Of a DNA stretch of 64,000 nucleotides, positions 1 to 8,539 are shown in pieces. This DNA is from Flavobacterium pectinovorum (GTDB lineage Bacteria > Bacteroidota > Bacteroidia > Flavobacteriales > Flavobacteriaceae), in NCBI RefSeq assembly GCF_900142715.1, contig NZ_FRBX01000005.1, positions 248,001 through 312,000 on the forward strand, written 5' to 3'. The notes beneath the pieces are model-generated. The model had not been told where the DNA came from and ran no database searches. It saw only the letters and a list, made by a program, of their open reading frames with translations. A program made the translations under genes and the position numbers. Position 1 is the stretch's first letter; every line of letters begins with the position of its first letter.

Positions 1-335
1 AAGGAGAATGTTACGCAACATTCAGTAAAAATATTACCGTTGAAAAACGAAGTGGTTTACCAAATACAGGTACTACATCGCAATTTATTGTAGATTTTAT
101 TGTAACTCCAAATCCAAGTAATGGTAATTTTAAAGCGCTTGTAACTTTAGAAAATATTAGTGCTGTAAATTTAAGGTTATTCGCTACGACGGGACAAAAT
201 ACGATGATTCAGAAAAATGATTCAGGAAAGAAAAAATATGAAATAGATTTTGAGACGTCATTAGAATCCGGAATGTATATTCTGGTATTAGAAACAGGAC
301 AACAAACATTGGTTAAAAAAATTATCATCTATTAA
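1..335 (+). CDS. 3' end of a T9SS-sorted secreted protein (partial)
   Basis: The reading frame starting at base 3 is open from the window edge and stops at 333-335, giving about 110 residues of a C-terminus. It contains TPNPSNGNF followed by a beta-rich stretch with LESGMYIL and a basic end, LVKKIIIY. This is the layout of the type A C-terminal sorting domain that directs proteins through the type IX secretion system to the cell surface. The body of the protein lies outside the window, so its function is unknown. It ends only 4 bases before the next gene and probably shares its transcript. Confidence 0.8.
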   Translation, partial: GECYATFSKNITVEKRSGLPNTGTTSQFIVDFIVTPNPSNGNFKALVTLENISAVNLRLFATTGQNTMIQKNDSGKKKYEIDFETSLESGMYILVLETGQQTLVKKIIIY

Positions 336-339
336 AAAA

Positions 340-3300
340 ATGAAAAACCTTTTCAATAACATACATTTATTTGTTCTCTTTCTGTTTTTTAGTGTAACCG
401 GATATGCGCAATTATATCCAGTTCAGTTAACACCTGTTTTTAATAGTCCGTACAGCGTCAAAATATCAGATTATGCGACTAGTATGGATACTAAAATGCA
501 GCTGCTGATTAATCCTACCGACATCTCTATATCGCAAAGGCAGGTGCGTTTAAAGTTATACATACAAGGCAACGGACTTAATATACAGAGTAGTGATTTT
601 ATACAAGGACAACGACCTATTTTTATAAATGGAGGCGAATTACAAACGCTGACCAATACCGATATTTCCGCCCTTTTTAGATTAGAAAATCTACAGGGAA
701 TTTCTCCGGCTCAATATGCTAATCCGTTGCCGGAAGGAATGTACAATTTTTGTTTTGAGATGTACGATTTTGTAACCAACCAAAAGATCTCACAGAAAAG
801 TTGTGCCAGTTTATACCTGATATTAAATGATCCTCCACTATTAAACACACCACAAAAAAACGAGCAAATTGCATCGACAGAATTTCCGAATATTTTATTT
901 ACGTGGACTCCGCGTCAAATAAATGCGACCAATATATCGTATAAATTCGAATTAAAACAGCTTATCGATCCAACGTTAGATCCTCAAATTGGGTTTCAAA
1001 TGTCTCCCATTTTATATGAGGAAACACTTTTTGGAACTGCTTTGCTGTATAATCTGAGTATGCCAATTCTTACTCCTGGTCTACGATACGCATGGCGTGT
1101 AAAAGCTATATCGACTACCGGACTTTCAGAGAATGCCGTCTTTAAAAATGATGGCTATAGTGAGATATATTCGTTTAAATATACTGCCTCTTGTGCGGCT
1201 CCAACCTTTTTGTTAAGCGAATCTCAGAGTTCTAAAAGTGTAAAAATTACTTGGGAAGGAATACCGGAGCATACTCGTTATCAGGTACAATACAAAAAGC
1301 AAGATGTACGCAACGCACAATGGTTTTCATCTTACAGTTTAAATAGACAAACTTTAATCACCAATTTAGAACCAGGTGTAACGTATCAGTTTAGAGTAGG
1401 CTCAAGTTGTGATCCTGTAAGCGAAGGCGTTCAGTCGTTTACGTATTCAGGAATAAACACTTTTACAACTCCTACAGAAACTAGCGGAGTTCCGGCATAT
1501 AATTGTGGTATTGTTCCTCAAATTAATATTCAGAATCAAAAACCGCTTACGAATTTAATAGAGAGTGAAACTTTTAAGGCTGGAGATTTTCCGGTTACTG
1601 TTTTAGAATTGGAAGGCAAGGGGCCTTACACAGGAAAAGGCTATATCATAGTGCCATACTTAAATGAGACTAAAATAGCAGTTCAATTTAACAATATTAC
1701 TATTAATACAGATTATCAATTGATTAGCGGGGTTGTAGAGACGGCTTATGATCCGAAATGGGGAAATGTGATAAATGGTAGTGAAATAGTAAACGATGTA
1801 AAAGGGCTATTAGAAGGAATTGCAGATTTATTTAATAGAGCAGATGAATTAGAAAAGCAAAAAGCTGCTGGTACAATTAGTGAAGAGGATTATAATAAAA
1901 ATTGGAAAGAGATATATGCTGGTTTAGAAAAAGCTGACCAGCAATATAAAACATTGGTAAATGCTCCTGATGTTCCTGAAGATTTAAAGAAAAAAGTTGC
2001 TGAATTAGATCCAGTTTTTGTTGATTTGGCTTCTAATAATTATTCAACAGCAGGTAATCAAAACCAAGAGAATTTAGCAAAAACTAATTCCACTTTTGAG
2101 GAAGTTAACAAGTTTTTCAGTGAAAAATGTGATGCTTCTCTAAAAGCAATTGTAGCATTTTTGGCAACAGAAAAAGTAAATTATTTAAAATTAGCTGCCA
2201 GCGAGGTTTCAAAAAACACCGCAACTTTTCCAGGAACTGATAAAACATATAAAACATCTGTTTATGATGAAGAAAACGGAACCTTAAAAATAACTCATTA
2301 TAAAGGGTGGAGTATTAGTAATCCAGTTCAGAATTTATTCTTAATTGAGACTAAAGATCCTGATTTAAATAAATTAAAAATTACAAAGTTTTGGTTGAGC
2401 TATGTTCTCAATGATGTGGATGGAAGTGCAACAGGAGTAGATGTTACCATATATTTTAAAGATCCTGTTCCAGACCAAACAGACCCTTTTTGTACACAAA
2501 AAGCTATTGTTGCAAAAGGTGTATCTACGCAGGCACAGTTTGCCGATACAATGGGGAAGTTAGTTTTTTATGGAGCTTTAAGTATTGGAACGGCAGAGGT
2601 TTTTGCAAGTAAAAAAGCGACCGAATGTATTTCAGGATTTATCCTTGACGCTGGATTTCAAATGGGAATAAATGCAATTGTCAAAACATATTTTAATGAA
2701 AAATTTACAACTAGACAATTAATGGAAGAGATTTCGCTGCCTAGTGCATTGACAAGTTGTTATACATCGGCATTGGTGGATCAATGTGGAACAGGCTGTG
2801 CAGGAGTCAGTGGTTTTGTTGTGGGTTTTGGAGATGATGTTTGGAGTCAGTTGAAAAGTGGAAAGAGTTTATCAGAAGTTGAAGTCGGTAAAAGTACTTT
2901 AAATGGGATAAAACAGGCAATTTTAAATATTATAGTTCAAAAAGTAGTTAATTTTGGTATTAGTAAGTTTTCAGCATGGCGAGGAAAAAAATATAGTGAA
3001 AAACAAACAGAAGATGCTATAGAGGATTTTGTTGAACATCCTGAAAAGTATGGTGTTGAAGGTGATAATGTAGATGATAGTGCTAATGTAATAGAGAATC
3101 AAGCCGACGACGCTATTGTTGATAGTAAAGCAAGCGTCGAAGATGTTGCATTAATTACAAGTTCAAATGCTTCTAAACAAAGGAAAATTGAGATGATAGC
3201 AGATTGGCTTAGAGATATGAATAAAAAAAATAGTGAAATAAATAATATAATTAAGGGTAAGGTCGATTTATCTGGAGGAGTTTCAATAATTGAATTAAAA

Positions 3301-3561
3301 AAAGGAACTAGAGTCTGGAGGTTTGAACGAACAATTGGAAATATTGAACCTGAAAAACATTTCTTTACTGATGGATCAGCAGCTGATGAAGGGGTTAGAG
3401 CAGTTGGGTTCGCAGATGCATCTGGATATAAACTTGTGACTTACGAAATTTTGGAAAACACGAAAGTATTAAAGACCAAAATGAATACAGGATTTTTACA
3501 GTATATAACGGATAAATTACAGCATAATATCAAAATGATTTCAGAAGAAGTAGCACACTAA
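340..3561 (+). CDS. Large secreted FN3 protein with a probable C-terminal toxin
   Basis: 1073 aa. Residues 1-23 are a signal peptide (ends YAQ). Residues about 25-165 form a beta-rich module that resembles the TANFOR-type N-terminal domain of Bacteroidota surface proteins (recalled, not searched). FN3-like repeats follow at about 170-280 and 283-380. The middle is helical, with a Gly/Ala-rich hydrophobic stretch near 725-850 that could act in pre-toxin or translocation steps. The last 125 residues (about 947-1073; GTRVWRF near 989, then EKHFFTD, and YEI..NTKV) form a small domain placed as a polymorphic-toxin tip, with only a weak, unverified likeness to TNT/ART-fold toxins. From about base 1750 the DNA is more AT-rich than the N-terminal part. 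A probable immunity gene follows 9 bases later. No T9SS sorting domain is visible, so the export route after the Sec step is unknown. Confidence 0.65.
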   Translation: MKNLFNNIHLFVLFLFFSVTGYAQLYPVQLTPVFNSPYSVKISDYATSMDTKMQLLINPTDISISQRQVRLKLYIQGNGLNIQSSDFIQGQRPIFINGGELQTLTNTDISALFRLENLQGISPAQYANPLPEGMYNFCFEMYDFVTNQKISQKSCASLYLILNDPPLLNTPQKNEQIASTEFPNILFTWTPRQINATNISYKFELKQLIDPTLDPQIGFQMSPILYEETLFGTALLYNLSMPILTPGLRYAWRVKAISTTGLSENAVFKNDGYSEIYSFKYTASCAAPTFLLSESQSSKSVKITWEGIPEHTRYQVQYKKQDVRNAQWFSSYSLNRQTLITNLEPGVTYQFRVGSSCDPVSEGVQSFTYSGINTFTTPTETSGVPAYNCGIVPQINIQNQKPLTNLIESETFKAGDFPVTVLELEGKGPYTGKGYIIVPYLNETKIAVQFNNITINTDYQLISGVVETAYDPKWGNVINGSEIVNDVKGLLEGIADLFNRADELEKQKAAGTISEEDYNKNWKEIYAGLEKADQQYKTLVNAPDVPEDLKKKVAELDPVFVDLASNNYSTAGNQNQENLAKTNSTFEEVNKFFSEKCDASLKAIVAFLATEKVNYLKLAASEVSKNTATFPGTDKTYKTSVYDEENGTLKITHYKGWSISNPVQNLFLIETKDPDLNKLKITKFWLSYVLNDVDGSATGVDVTIYFKDPVPDQTDPFCTQKAIVAKGVSTQAQFADTMGKLVFYGALSIGTAEVFASKKATECISGFILDAGFQMGINAIVKTYFNEKFTTRQLMEEISLPSALTSCYTSALVDQCGTGCAGVSGFVVGFGDDVWSQLKSGKSLSEVEVGKSTLNGIKQAILNIIVQKVVNFGISKFSAWRGKKYSEKQTEDAIEDFVEHPEKYGVEGDNVDDSANVIENQADDAIVDSKASVEDVALITSSNASKQRKIEMIADWLRDMNKKNSEINNIIKGKVDLSGGVSIIELKKGTRVWRFERTIGNIEPEKHFFTDGSAADEGVRAVGFADASGYKLVTYEILENTKVLKTKMNTGFLQYITDKLQHNIKMISEEVAH

Positions 3562-3570
3562 AAAAAAAGT

Positions 3571-3966
3571 ATGGATAGTTTAATTTTAGAGAAAATAGAT
3601 AATGTAATTCAGGAAATAAAAAAAAAATATGACTCAAGTGGTATTACTGCTGCAGATATTTTTATCATTTTGTCTTTTGAAATTTTAAGATGTGAAATTG
3701 CATTGAAAAGTATAAGTTCGAATTCAGTCTCAGCTATCGGAGAAATTGCATCTACAACATCACATTTTTATTACTTCAGAGATTACCCTTTATTATATAG
3801 GGATATACAAAAAATTTATATTGAAATCAGTAAGATTGATAAAAGATTTAATGATGCAGATTTTGAGAGTTCTGTTAATTTTGAATTAGATAGTTGGACA
3901 AAGCATGTATCTGATGCTTCAAGTAATTTATTGAGAGGACTTCCAATGTCATATTTTACAAAATAA
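3571..3966 (+). CDS. Small helical protein, candidate immunity to the upstream toxin
   Basis: 131 aa, no signal peptide and no membrane segment. It is mostly predicted alpha-helical (for example residues 1-20, 22-45 and 70-95) and mildly acidic. I do not recognise a family. It starts 9 bases after the stop of the 1073-aa protein, on the same strand and with the same very low GC. That position and size are typical of the cognate immunity gene in polymorphic-toxin loci. The role is inferred from context only. Confidence 0.55.
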   Translation: MDSLILEKIDNVIQEIKKKYDSSGITAADIFIILSFEILRCEIALKSISSNSVSAIGEIASTTSHFYYFRDYPLLYRDIQKIYIEISKIDKRFNDADFESSVNFELDSWTKHVSDASSNLLRGLPMSYFTK

Positions 3967-4099
3967 AATATTAAAGAATGAACCACAATACTTAGTATTC
4001 AATGAAGAAAATAGACTAATTTCTTCTTTAGATTCGAAACAACTATTTGGTAAATTTTCTAATCTTGAAATAAATTATAATCTAAAAAAAAAAATATAA
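3962..4099 (+). pseudogene. Remnant reading frame without start, immunity-array debris
   Basis: A 45-codon open frame overlaps the end of the 131-aa gene in another phase. It reads NKILKNEPQYLVFNEEN and continues with SSLDSKQLFGKF until TAA at 4097-4099. It has no ATG and protein-like composition, so it looks like the 3' end of a displaced gene. Such stubs are common behind polymorphic-toxin genes where toxin or immunity modules were replaced. The original function is unknown. Confidence 0.35.
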
Positions 4100-4161
4100 A
4101 TTAAGAATTGAGGAAAAATAAATTTTGTCTATGCCTATTTTTTCAAAAATACTGATTAGTA

Positions 4162-4914
4162 ATGAAAAGAAAAGATATTAAAGTAAATAATTCTTCTGAT
4201 TATTGGTATGATTATGAAGCAGAGCTTAGTGTTTATGGTTTTCTTAGGTGGGAGAAACAAGAATCATTAGATTTTTTTTTAAATGCAAAAAATTCTTTTG
4301 CATGGGACTACATATGTTTGTCAAATAAATTTGGTATAGCAACATCAACAAAATATTTTGAAAATATTCATCATTTTGAAAGCGAATTTTTATTATATAA
4401 AAGCATGTTCGATGATATTAGGTATCATAATCCCTTGCTATTTATTCATACCTATGATGAATCATGGGTATTCCCAAGTATTTTGTTTATTAATAATGAA
4501 CAACAACAACCAGAACCAATAGTATCTATTGACCCTATTATAAGATTAGAAGAATTGAACAGTAAGTATACTTGTACACCAATTAAAGTAGCTTTAGATA
4601 TTGGTACAAAAGGGATTCAATTATATTATTATTTAGATAATGATATATTTAATTTAAGGTTAGAAAATAAAAAATGTCTTGAATTTGAATATCCTATAGA
4701 CAACTCTGATTTAGCTTATTTAAATACACAAAGATTAAATAGTTTTTTGAGAGATTTGAAAAAACTTTGTTTTAAGTATGGAGCAAATGATTTTGAATTT
4801 GAAAATTTAGGCTTAAATGACTTTTCAGAAAATGGTGTTTTGTTTGATGGAGAGGTTATTTATTATGAAGATATCGTAGGATTATTACTGCCTCATCAAA
4901 AAATTGTTAAATAG
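4162..4914 (+). CDS. Hypothetical cytosolic protein in the immunity array
   Basis: 250 aa, acidic, rich in Asn, Asp, Tyr and Phe, with no signal peptide or membrane segment. I do not recognise the family. Its C-terminus (DIVGLLLPHQKIVK) matches the end of a degraded frame at 5966-6058 (GLLIPHQKIVK), so it belongs to a family duplicated within this array. The start ATG at 4162 is the first in the frame. The setting, an array of small AT-rich genes behind a toxin-tipped protein, suggests an orphan immunity protein, but nothing in the sequence proves this. Confidence 0.5.
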   Translation: MKRKDIKVNNSSDYWYDYEAELSVYGFLRWEKQESLDFFLNAKNSFAWDYICLSNKFGIATSTKYFENIHHFESEFLLYKSMFDDIRYHNPLLFIHTYDESWVFPSILFINNEQQQPEPIVSIDPIIRLEELNSKYTCTPIKVALDIGTKGIQLYYYLDNDIFNLRLENKKCLEFEYPIDNSDLAYLNTQRLNSFLRDLKKLCFKYGANDFEFENLGLNDFSENGVLFDGEVIYYEDIVGLLLPHQKIVK

Positions 4915-4932
4915 CAAATTAAGTATTTTACT

Positions 4933-5352
4933 GTGAGTTTTGAAAAAGAATTGAATTTTCTAGAGAAAAATGAAAATCAAGATAAATTAATTAATAATAA
5001 AATTAGAAGTACTGTTTCCGAAATTAATCATTTAAAAGAGAGTTATCCAAATTTACCTAATGATTTTTTTGATTATTTATTAGAAGTAGGTTCTGGGAAT
5101 ATAATGGAATCACAGTTTAAGGTAATGAATGTCTTATTTGATTTTAATGATTTAGGATTGGAAGGGATCTATTATTTACCTGATAATATTAAGTTGTTTG
5201 GTGATAATTATTCAGGTGATTTTGCTGGGTTTGATATATTAAGTAATAAAGATGAAGTTATTGAGTTTTGGCACGATTCAAATGAGCTTCACTATACAGG
5301 AAAAACATTTAGAAAGTATATCAGAGAGAAAATATTGATGGAGGAGATTTAG
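4933..5352 (+). CDS. SMI1/KNR4 (SUKH) family immunity-like protein
   Basis: 139 aa with a GTG start at 4933, 18 bases after the previous stop. The central part matches the SUKH pattern: PNLPNDFFDYLLEVGSGN (about 39-56), then LFGDNYSGDFAGFD and a C-terminal VIEFWHDSNE and GKTFRKYI. SUKH proteins are the most common immunity family in bacterial polymorphic-toxin systems and bind diverse nuclease or deaminase toxins in the cytosol. No cognate toxin is adjacent, so it is probably an orphan immunity gene kept from an earlier toxin tip. Confidence 0.75.
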   Translation: MSFEKELNFLEKNENQDKLINNKIRSTVSEINHLKESYPNLPNDFFDYLLEVGSGNIMESQFKVMNVLFDFNDLGLEGIYYLPDNIKLFGDNYSGDFAGFDILSNKDEVIEFWHDSNELHYTGKTFRKYIREKILMEEI

Positions 5353-5370
5353 GTGAAATATGAGAGGGTT

Positions 5371-5389
5371 CACGAGCAAGATGCTCGTG
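5371..5389. repeat. Short perfect palindrome in the immunity array
   Basis: CACGAGCA, a 3-base AGA loop, then TGCTCGTG form an 8-bp perfect hairpin in a 62-base spacer between two small genes. It is far more GC-rich than its surroundings, as expected for a REP-like or recombination-related dispersed repeat. There is no T-tract, so it is not an intrinsic terminator. Confidence 0.45.
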
Positions 5390-5414
5390 TCAGCAGGAGC
5401 TTTTGTAATAACAA

Positions 5415-5852
5415 TTGATTAAATATATAAATATGCTAAGTAATCTAATTCAAGTCAGTCTTCTTATTTTTCTAGTTTATATCTCATATAAATCTGGTTT
5501 TTTCATAATGTTTAATTACATAATAGGTTTTCTGTTGATATTATTTTTTACAAATTTGCATTTCGAAGGAAAGGTTAGAACTAAAGGAGAATTAATAATT
5601 TTTTTTCTAAATCTTTTTTTATACTCTCTTTTATTTTGCTCTTCTGTATTTATCTATTTTGATAAAGAAAATGAAAAGAAACATTTTTTTATAATTCCGG
5701 TTATTTCTTATTTTATTATTATACTCATTGAAATTATGCTATTTAAGTTTCCGAATGCCTTTTTTTCTATTTTTTTACCTATTATGCTTGCCTTTTTTCC
5801 ATTATATATATTGAAATATTATCGAAAATATATAAAAGGAGAAAATAGTTAA
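5415..5852 (+). CDS. Small polytopic membrane protein, immunity-array member
   Basis: 145 aa and extremely Phe/Ile/Leu-rich. About four membrane-spanning helices are visible (roughly residues 8-25, 30-45, 60-82 and 92-130), with a Lys-rich tail (YYRKYIKGENS). I recognise no family. Its place between a SUKH gene and gene remnants fits a membrane-anchored immunity protein against a pore-forming or envelope-active toxin. That is inference. The stop TAA overlaps the ATG of the following fragment (TAATG). Confidence 0.5.
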   Translation: MIKYINMLSNLIQVSLLIFLVYISYKSGFFIMFNYIIGFLLILFFTNLHFEGKVRTKGELIIFFLNLFLYSLLFCSSVFIYFDKENEKKHFFIIPVISYFIIILIEIMLFKFPNAFFSIFLPIMLAFFPLYILKYYRKYIKGENS

Positions 5853-5932
5853 TGTTTGAGAATGTAGACGAATTAGAGCTTGATGGTAATTTTCCCGCTT
5901 GCGCATGCATCTTTCTTGTTAAGATAAAGTAA
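5852..5932 (+). pseudogene. Truncated 26-codon frame, gene remnant
   Basis: An ATG overlapping the previous stop opens a 26-codon frame (MFENVDELELDGNFPACACI, then six more residues) and stops at 5930-5932. The acidic, protein-like start and sudden end suggest the 5' stub of an immunity-type gene, translationally coupled to the membrane protein and cut by a rearrangement. The sequence behind it changes to poly-A-rich debris. Confidence 0.3.
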
Positions 5933-5965
5933 GATATAGATTGTAAAAAAAAACGAAAAAAAAAT

Positions 5966-6058
5966 AAATACAATTTTGTAATAGATTGGAGAGGAAATGA
6001 AGTGGGAGACTTCGCACGGCATGGATTATTAATACCTCATCAAAAAATTGTTAAATAG
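5966..6058 (+). pseudogene. 3' remnant of a paralogue of the 250-aa protein
   Basis: The frame reads YNFVIDWRGNEVGDFARHG and then LLIPHQKIVK before TAG at 6056-6058. The last 11 residues (GLLIPHQKIVK) repeat the end of the 250-aa protein (GLLLPHQKIVK), with near-identical DNA over the last 26 bases. No start codon is present. This is the tail of a second copy, marking an old duplication or recombination point in the immunity array. Confidence 0.5.
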
Positions 6059-6293
6059 CTTTCTAGTTAATAGCGTTTAGAGCAAAATATTCTTGAACGC
6101 AGCGAGAAAATAATGAGGTTGTAATAAAAAGCAGTATTTATCTTACAAAATTTATTAACTTAGCGCGCTTAATATTAACCATTTAAGATATGGTATAACA
6201 CAAATAAAAAAATTAATTGATAATTAAAAATTATCAATAGCGGAAAGTAAATAGAACTTTCAAAAACAAAAGATAAATACAAGAATAAACATT

Positions 6294-7139
6294 ATGAAAA
6301 AAAACATTTTGACCCTACTAATTGTGCTAATAAGCACTTGTAGTTTTGCACAAAAAATAAAAATCGATAAAGGAGAAATTAAACTCGATGAAAAAACAAT
6401 TGGTTATATAGAAGGTAAAAAACCAATTTTTAAAATTTACAATTTAGATAAAAGTTATTACGTGACAGCTGAGTTAAAGAGTGTTCCTAACGATACTTCG
6501 ATGGACCTTCCGTGGATTGAACTTAAAGATGAAGCTACAGGAAAGTCAAACGAATTAGAATTTAAGAATAAGAGCAGAAAATTCAGTGCCTTTAATTATG
6601 ACAGAAGTATTATTTATGAACTGTTTGACAGAAATTATATTACTGCAGAAGGTTTAGTTAAAGAAGCAATCGAAAGTTTTATTAATGGACCATCAGCAGG
6701 TATAGCCGCAAAAAAATTGGGAGCTCAGGGTGATATTGATAAGGCAAACAGCTTGGCAGATACCTATCAGTTAGCAATTGATGATACAGGTGTTATTTAT
6801 AGCGTAAAGGCAAAAAATCAAGATCCAGATGATAAAAAAATCGGGTATATCAAAATGACTTCGCCTTCTACAAACGGAGAGTTAAAATACGAAGTTACTG
6901 ACTTAGATGGTTATCTGATAGCGACATGGTTTGCAAAAGCAGGAATGGTTTCAGGTTATGATAAATTTTTAAATCAGGAGCTGATTACATTCGATAAAAA
7001 AGTTCTAAAAGCAACTTTTGATAATAGAGGTAATCCTATAGGATACAAAATGAGTAAAGATATTACGGCTATGAATATTGCAAGGGTATTAGTAGGTAAC
7101 GGTTATACTTTAGGAAGTCCATCTTTGGAGAAAAAATAA
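6294..7139 (+). CDS. Secreted protein of unknown function
   Basis: 281 aa. Residues 1-19 are a signal peptide ending SFA before QK. The mature part is Lys-rich and mixed alpha/beta with no family I recognise. A Gly/Ala segment (about 128-142) and the phrase IDDTGVIYSV are visible. It is the first gene after the immunity array, with 235 bases upstream, and starts a run of envelope genes (lipoproteins, barrel, giant protein) continuing to 17165. It may therefore be a periplasmic or surface partner of that apparatus. Function unknown. Confidence 0.55.
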   Translation: MKKNILTLLIVLISTCSFAQKIKIDKGEIKLDEKTIGYIEGKKPIFKIYNLDKSYYVTAELKSVPNDTSMDLPWIELKDEATGKSNELEFKNKSRKFSAFNYDRSIIYELFDRNYITAEGLVKEAIESFINGPSAGIAAKKLGAQGDIDKANSLADTYQLAIDDTGVIYSVKAKNQDPDDKKIGYIKMTSPSTNGELKYEVTDLDGYLIATWFAKAGMVSGYDKFLNQELITFDKKVLKATFDNRGNPIGYKMSKDITAMNIARVLVGNGYTLGSPSLEKK

Positions 7140-7162
7140 TTAAGAATATATAAAAAATAAAA

Positions 7163-8461
7163 ATGAAAAAGAGAATTTTATTAGTAGCGGTATTACAACT
7201 TTTTTTAGTTCTAAACGGTTGTAGCTCAGATTCAGGAAGTGATTCAGAGCCAACTCCAGAACCGCCTGTTGTTATCATAAAAACAGCAAAAGCAACATCA
7301 TATTCTAAAAATTCAGGAGAAACTGGGGAAACAATTAGTATTTACGGCGAAAATTTTTCAGATAAAATAAGCGATATCACAATAACTTTTGATGGTGTTG
7401 CAGCAACAATTGTTTCATCGACAGCTAATGAAATTGTATTCAAATTACCAGCTACTGAAAAGTTAGTACCAAAATTATCTTTGACAATTGAGAATAGAAC
7501 AGTTAGCAACGAAGTTAAGAATGATTACCAAGGGAATATAGGGATTTTACCTAAGGCTTCAATTTCGGAATGGTTTACAATGGAAAATGTTGTAAAAAAA
7601 GATAGTAAAATTTATAATATGCAGATTTTTAATGATAAAATCATGTATTATTCTATGGCAGATTATGGTGGAAGTGGAGCGTACAGAACATTAGATGGAG
7701 GTATTACGTTTAAAGAATGGGGAAGAACTGGGTTTTCTGGTGCTTTTTCTGCTACTAAAAATGACGAAGGCTGGGCTGATACATCCTTTTGGATTCAAAA
7801 AGTACCAGTTGGAGGCTCTGCAACAATGGATTTTATCGAGACAGCAAAAGGGGGGAGTTATTACTCTGTTTATGTTGATTCTGATATGAAAAATGGAACA
7901 ATTATTTCTCTAAAAGGAGATGTGTATACAACGACTAATGGAGTAGATTTTTCGCAAGTTTATGATGCCCATTTTAAGGATGAAGGATATGAGGATGGAT
8001 CTATAAGTAGATCTGCTGAAATTGATAACAATCATATTTGGGCTGCTGGTCAAAAAACAGTTGGAAAAATATATTATCCTTTCATTTTATTTAAAAATAA
8101 TGAAACAGACGGTTGGAAAGAGCATTATTTGGTAAATGAACCAAATTCATTTGTTGCTGAAGTGTCTTTTGCCGACAAGATAAATGGTTTTATTTTAATA
8201 GCTAATTCATCAATATACAAAACCATAAATGGAGGTGATACTTGGAGTAAAGTTTATACCGGAGAAAAATTTACAAAATTTACTTTTAAAGATGGTAATA
8301 CTGGTTGGGCAGTTTTAGAAAATAAAATTTACAAAACTACAGATGGCGGAGTTTCGTGGATTCTGGATTATACACATGACCAATCTATTAGAGGAATAAG
8401 TTATAAAAACAATGTTGTTTGGGCTATTTCTACAGATAAAATAATCAAACGCTATTTGTAA
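7163..8461 (+). CDS. IPT/TIG and BNR/YCF48-like repeat lipoprotein
   Basis: 432 aa. A lipoprotein signal peptide ends in LNGC, so Cys20 is the lipidation site, followed by a Ser/Asp/Glu/Pro linker. Residues about 40-125 form an IPT/TIG Ig-like domain (SGETGETISIYGENF; VSSTANEIVFKLP). From about 135 on, several blades of BNR/YCF48-like propeller repeats are visible (YRTLDGGITF, YKTINGGDTWSKV, YKTTDGGVSWI). Such propellers bind proteins or glycans. It lies 23 bases after the previous gene and is followed by a terminator hairpin. Likely an outer-membrane surface lipoprotein. Confidence 0.75.
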   Translation: MKKRILLVAVLQLFLVLNGCSSDSGSDSEPTPEPPVVIIKTAKATSYSKNSGETGETISIYGENFSDKISDITITFDGVAATIVSSTANEIVFKLPATEKLVPKLSLTIENRTVSNEVKNDYQGNIGILPKASISEWFTMENVVKKDSKIYNMQIFNDKIMYYSMADYGGSGAYRTLDGGITFKEWGRTGFSGAFSATKNDEGWADTSFWIQKVPVGGSATMDFIETAKGGSYYSVYVDSDMKNGTIISLKGDVYTTTNGVDFSQVYDAHFKDEGYEDGSISRSAEIDNNHIWAAGQKTVGKIYYPFILFKNNETDGWKEHYLVNEPNSFVAEVSFADKINGFILIANSSIYKTINGGDTWSKVYTGEKFTKFTFKDGNTGWAVLENKIYKTTDGGVSWILDYTHDQSIRGISYKNNVVWAISTDKIIKRYL

Positions 8462-8493
8462 TTTTTTAACAATAGAAATTTTATATAGTATAA

Positions 8494-8530
8494 AAAACAT
8501 TACAGCCTTAAAAAGCTGTAATGTTTTAAA
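8494..8530 (+). terminator. Intrinsic terminator after the BNR lipoprotein
   Basis: A perfect 13-bp inverted repeat (AAAACATTACAGC at 8494-8506 and its complement at 8515-8527) with an 8-base loop. The T-run is inside the stem. It lies between stop 8461 and start 8540, so it may attenuate rather than fully end transcription into the PKD gene. Confidence 0.7.
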
Positions 8531-8539
8531 ATAAATTGA

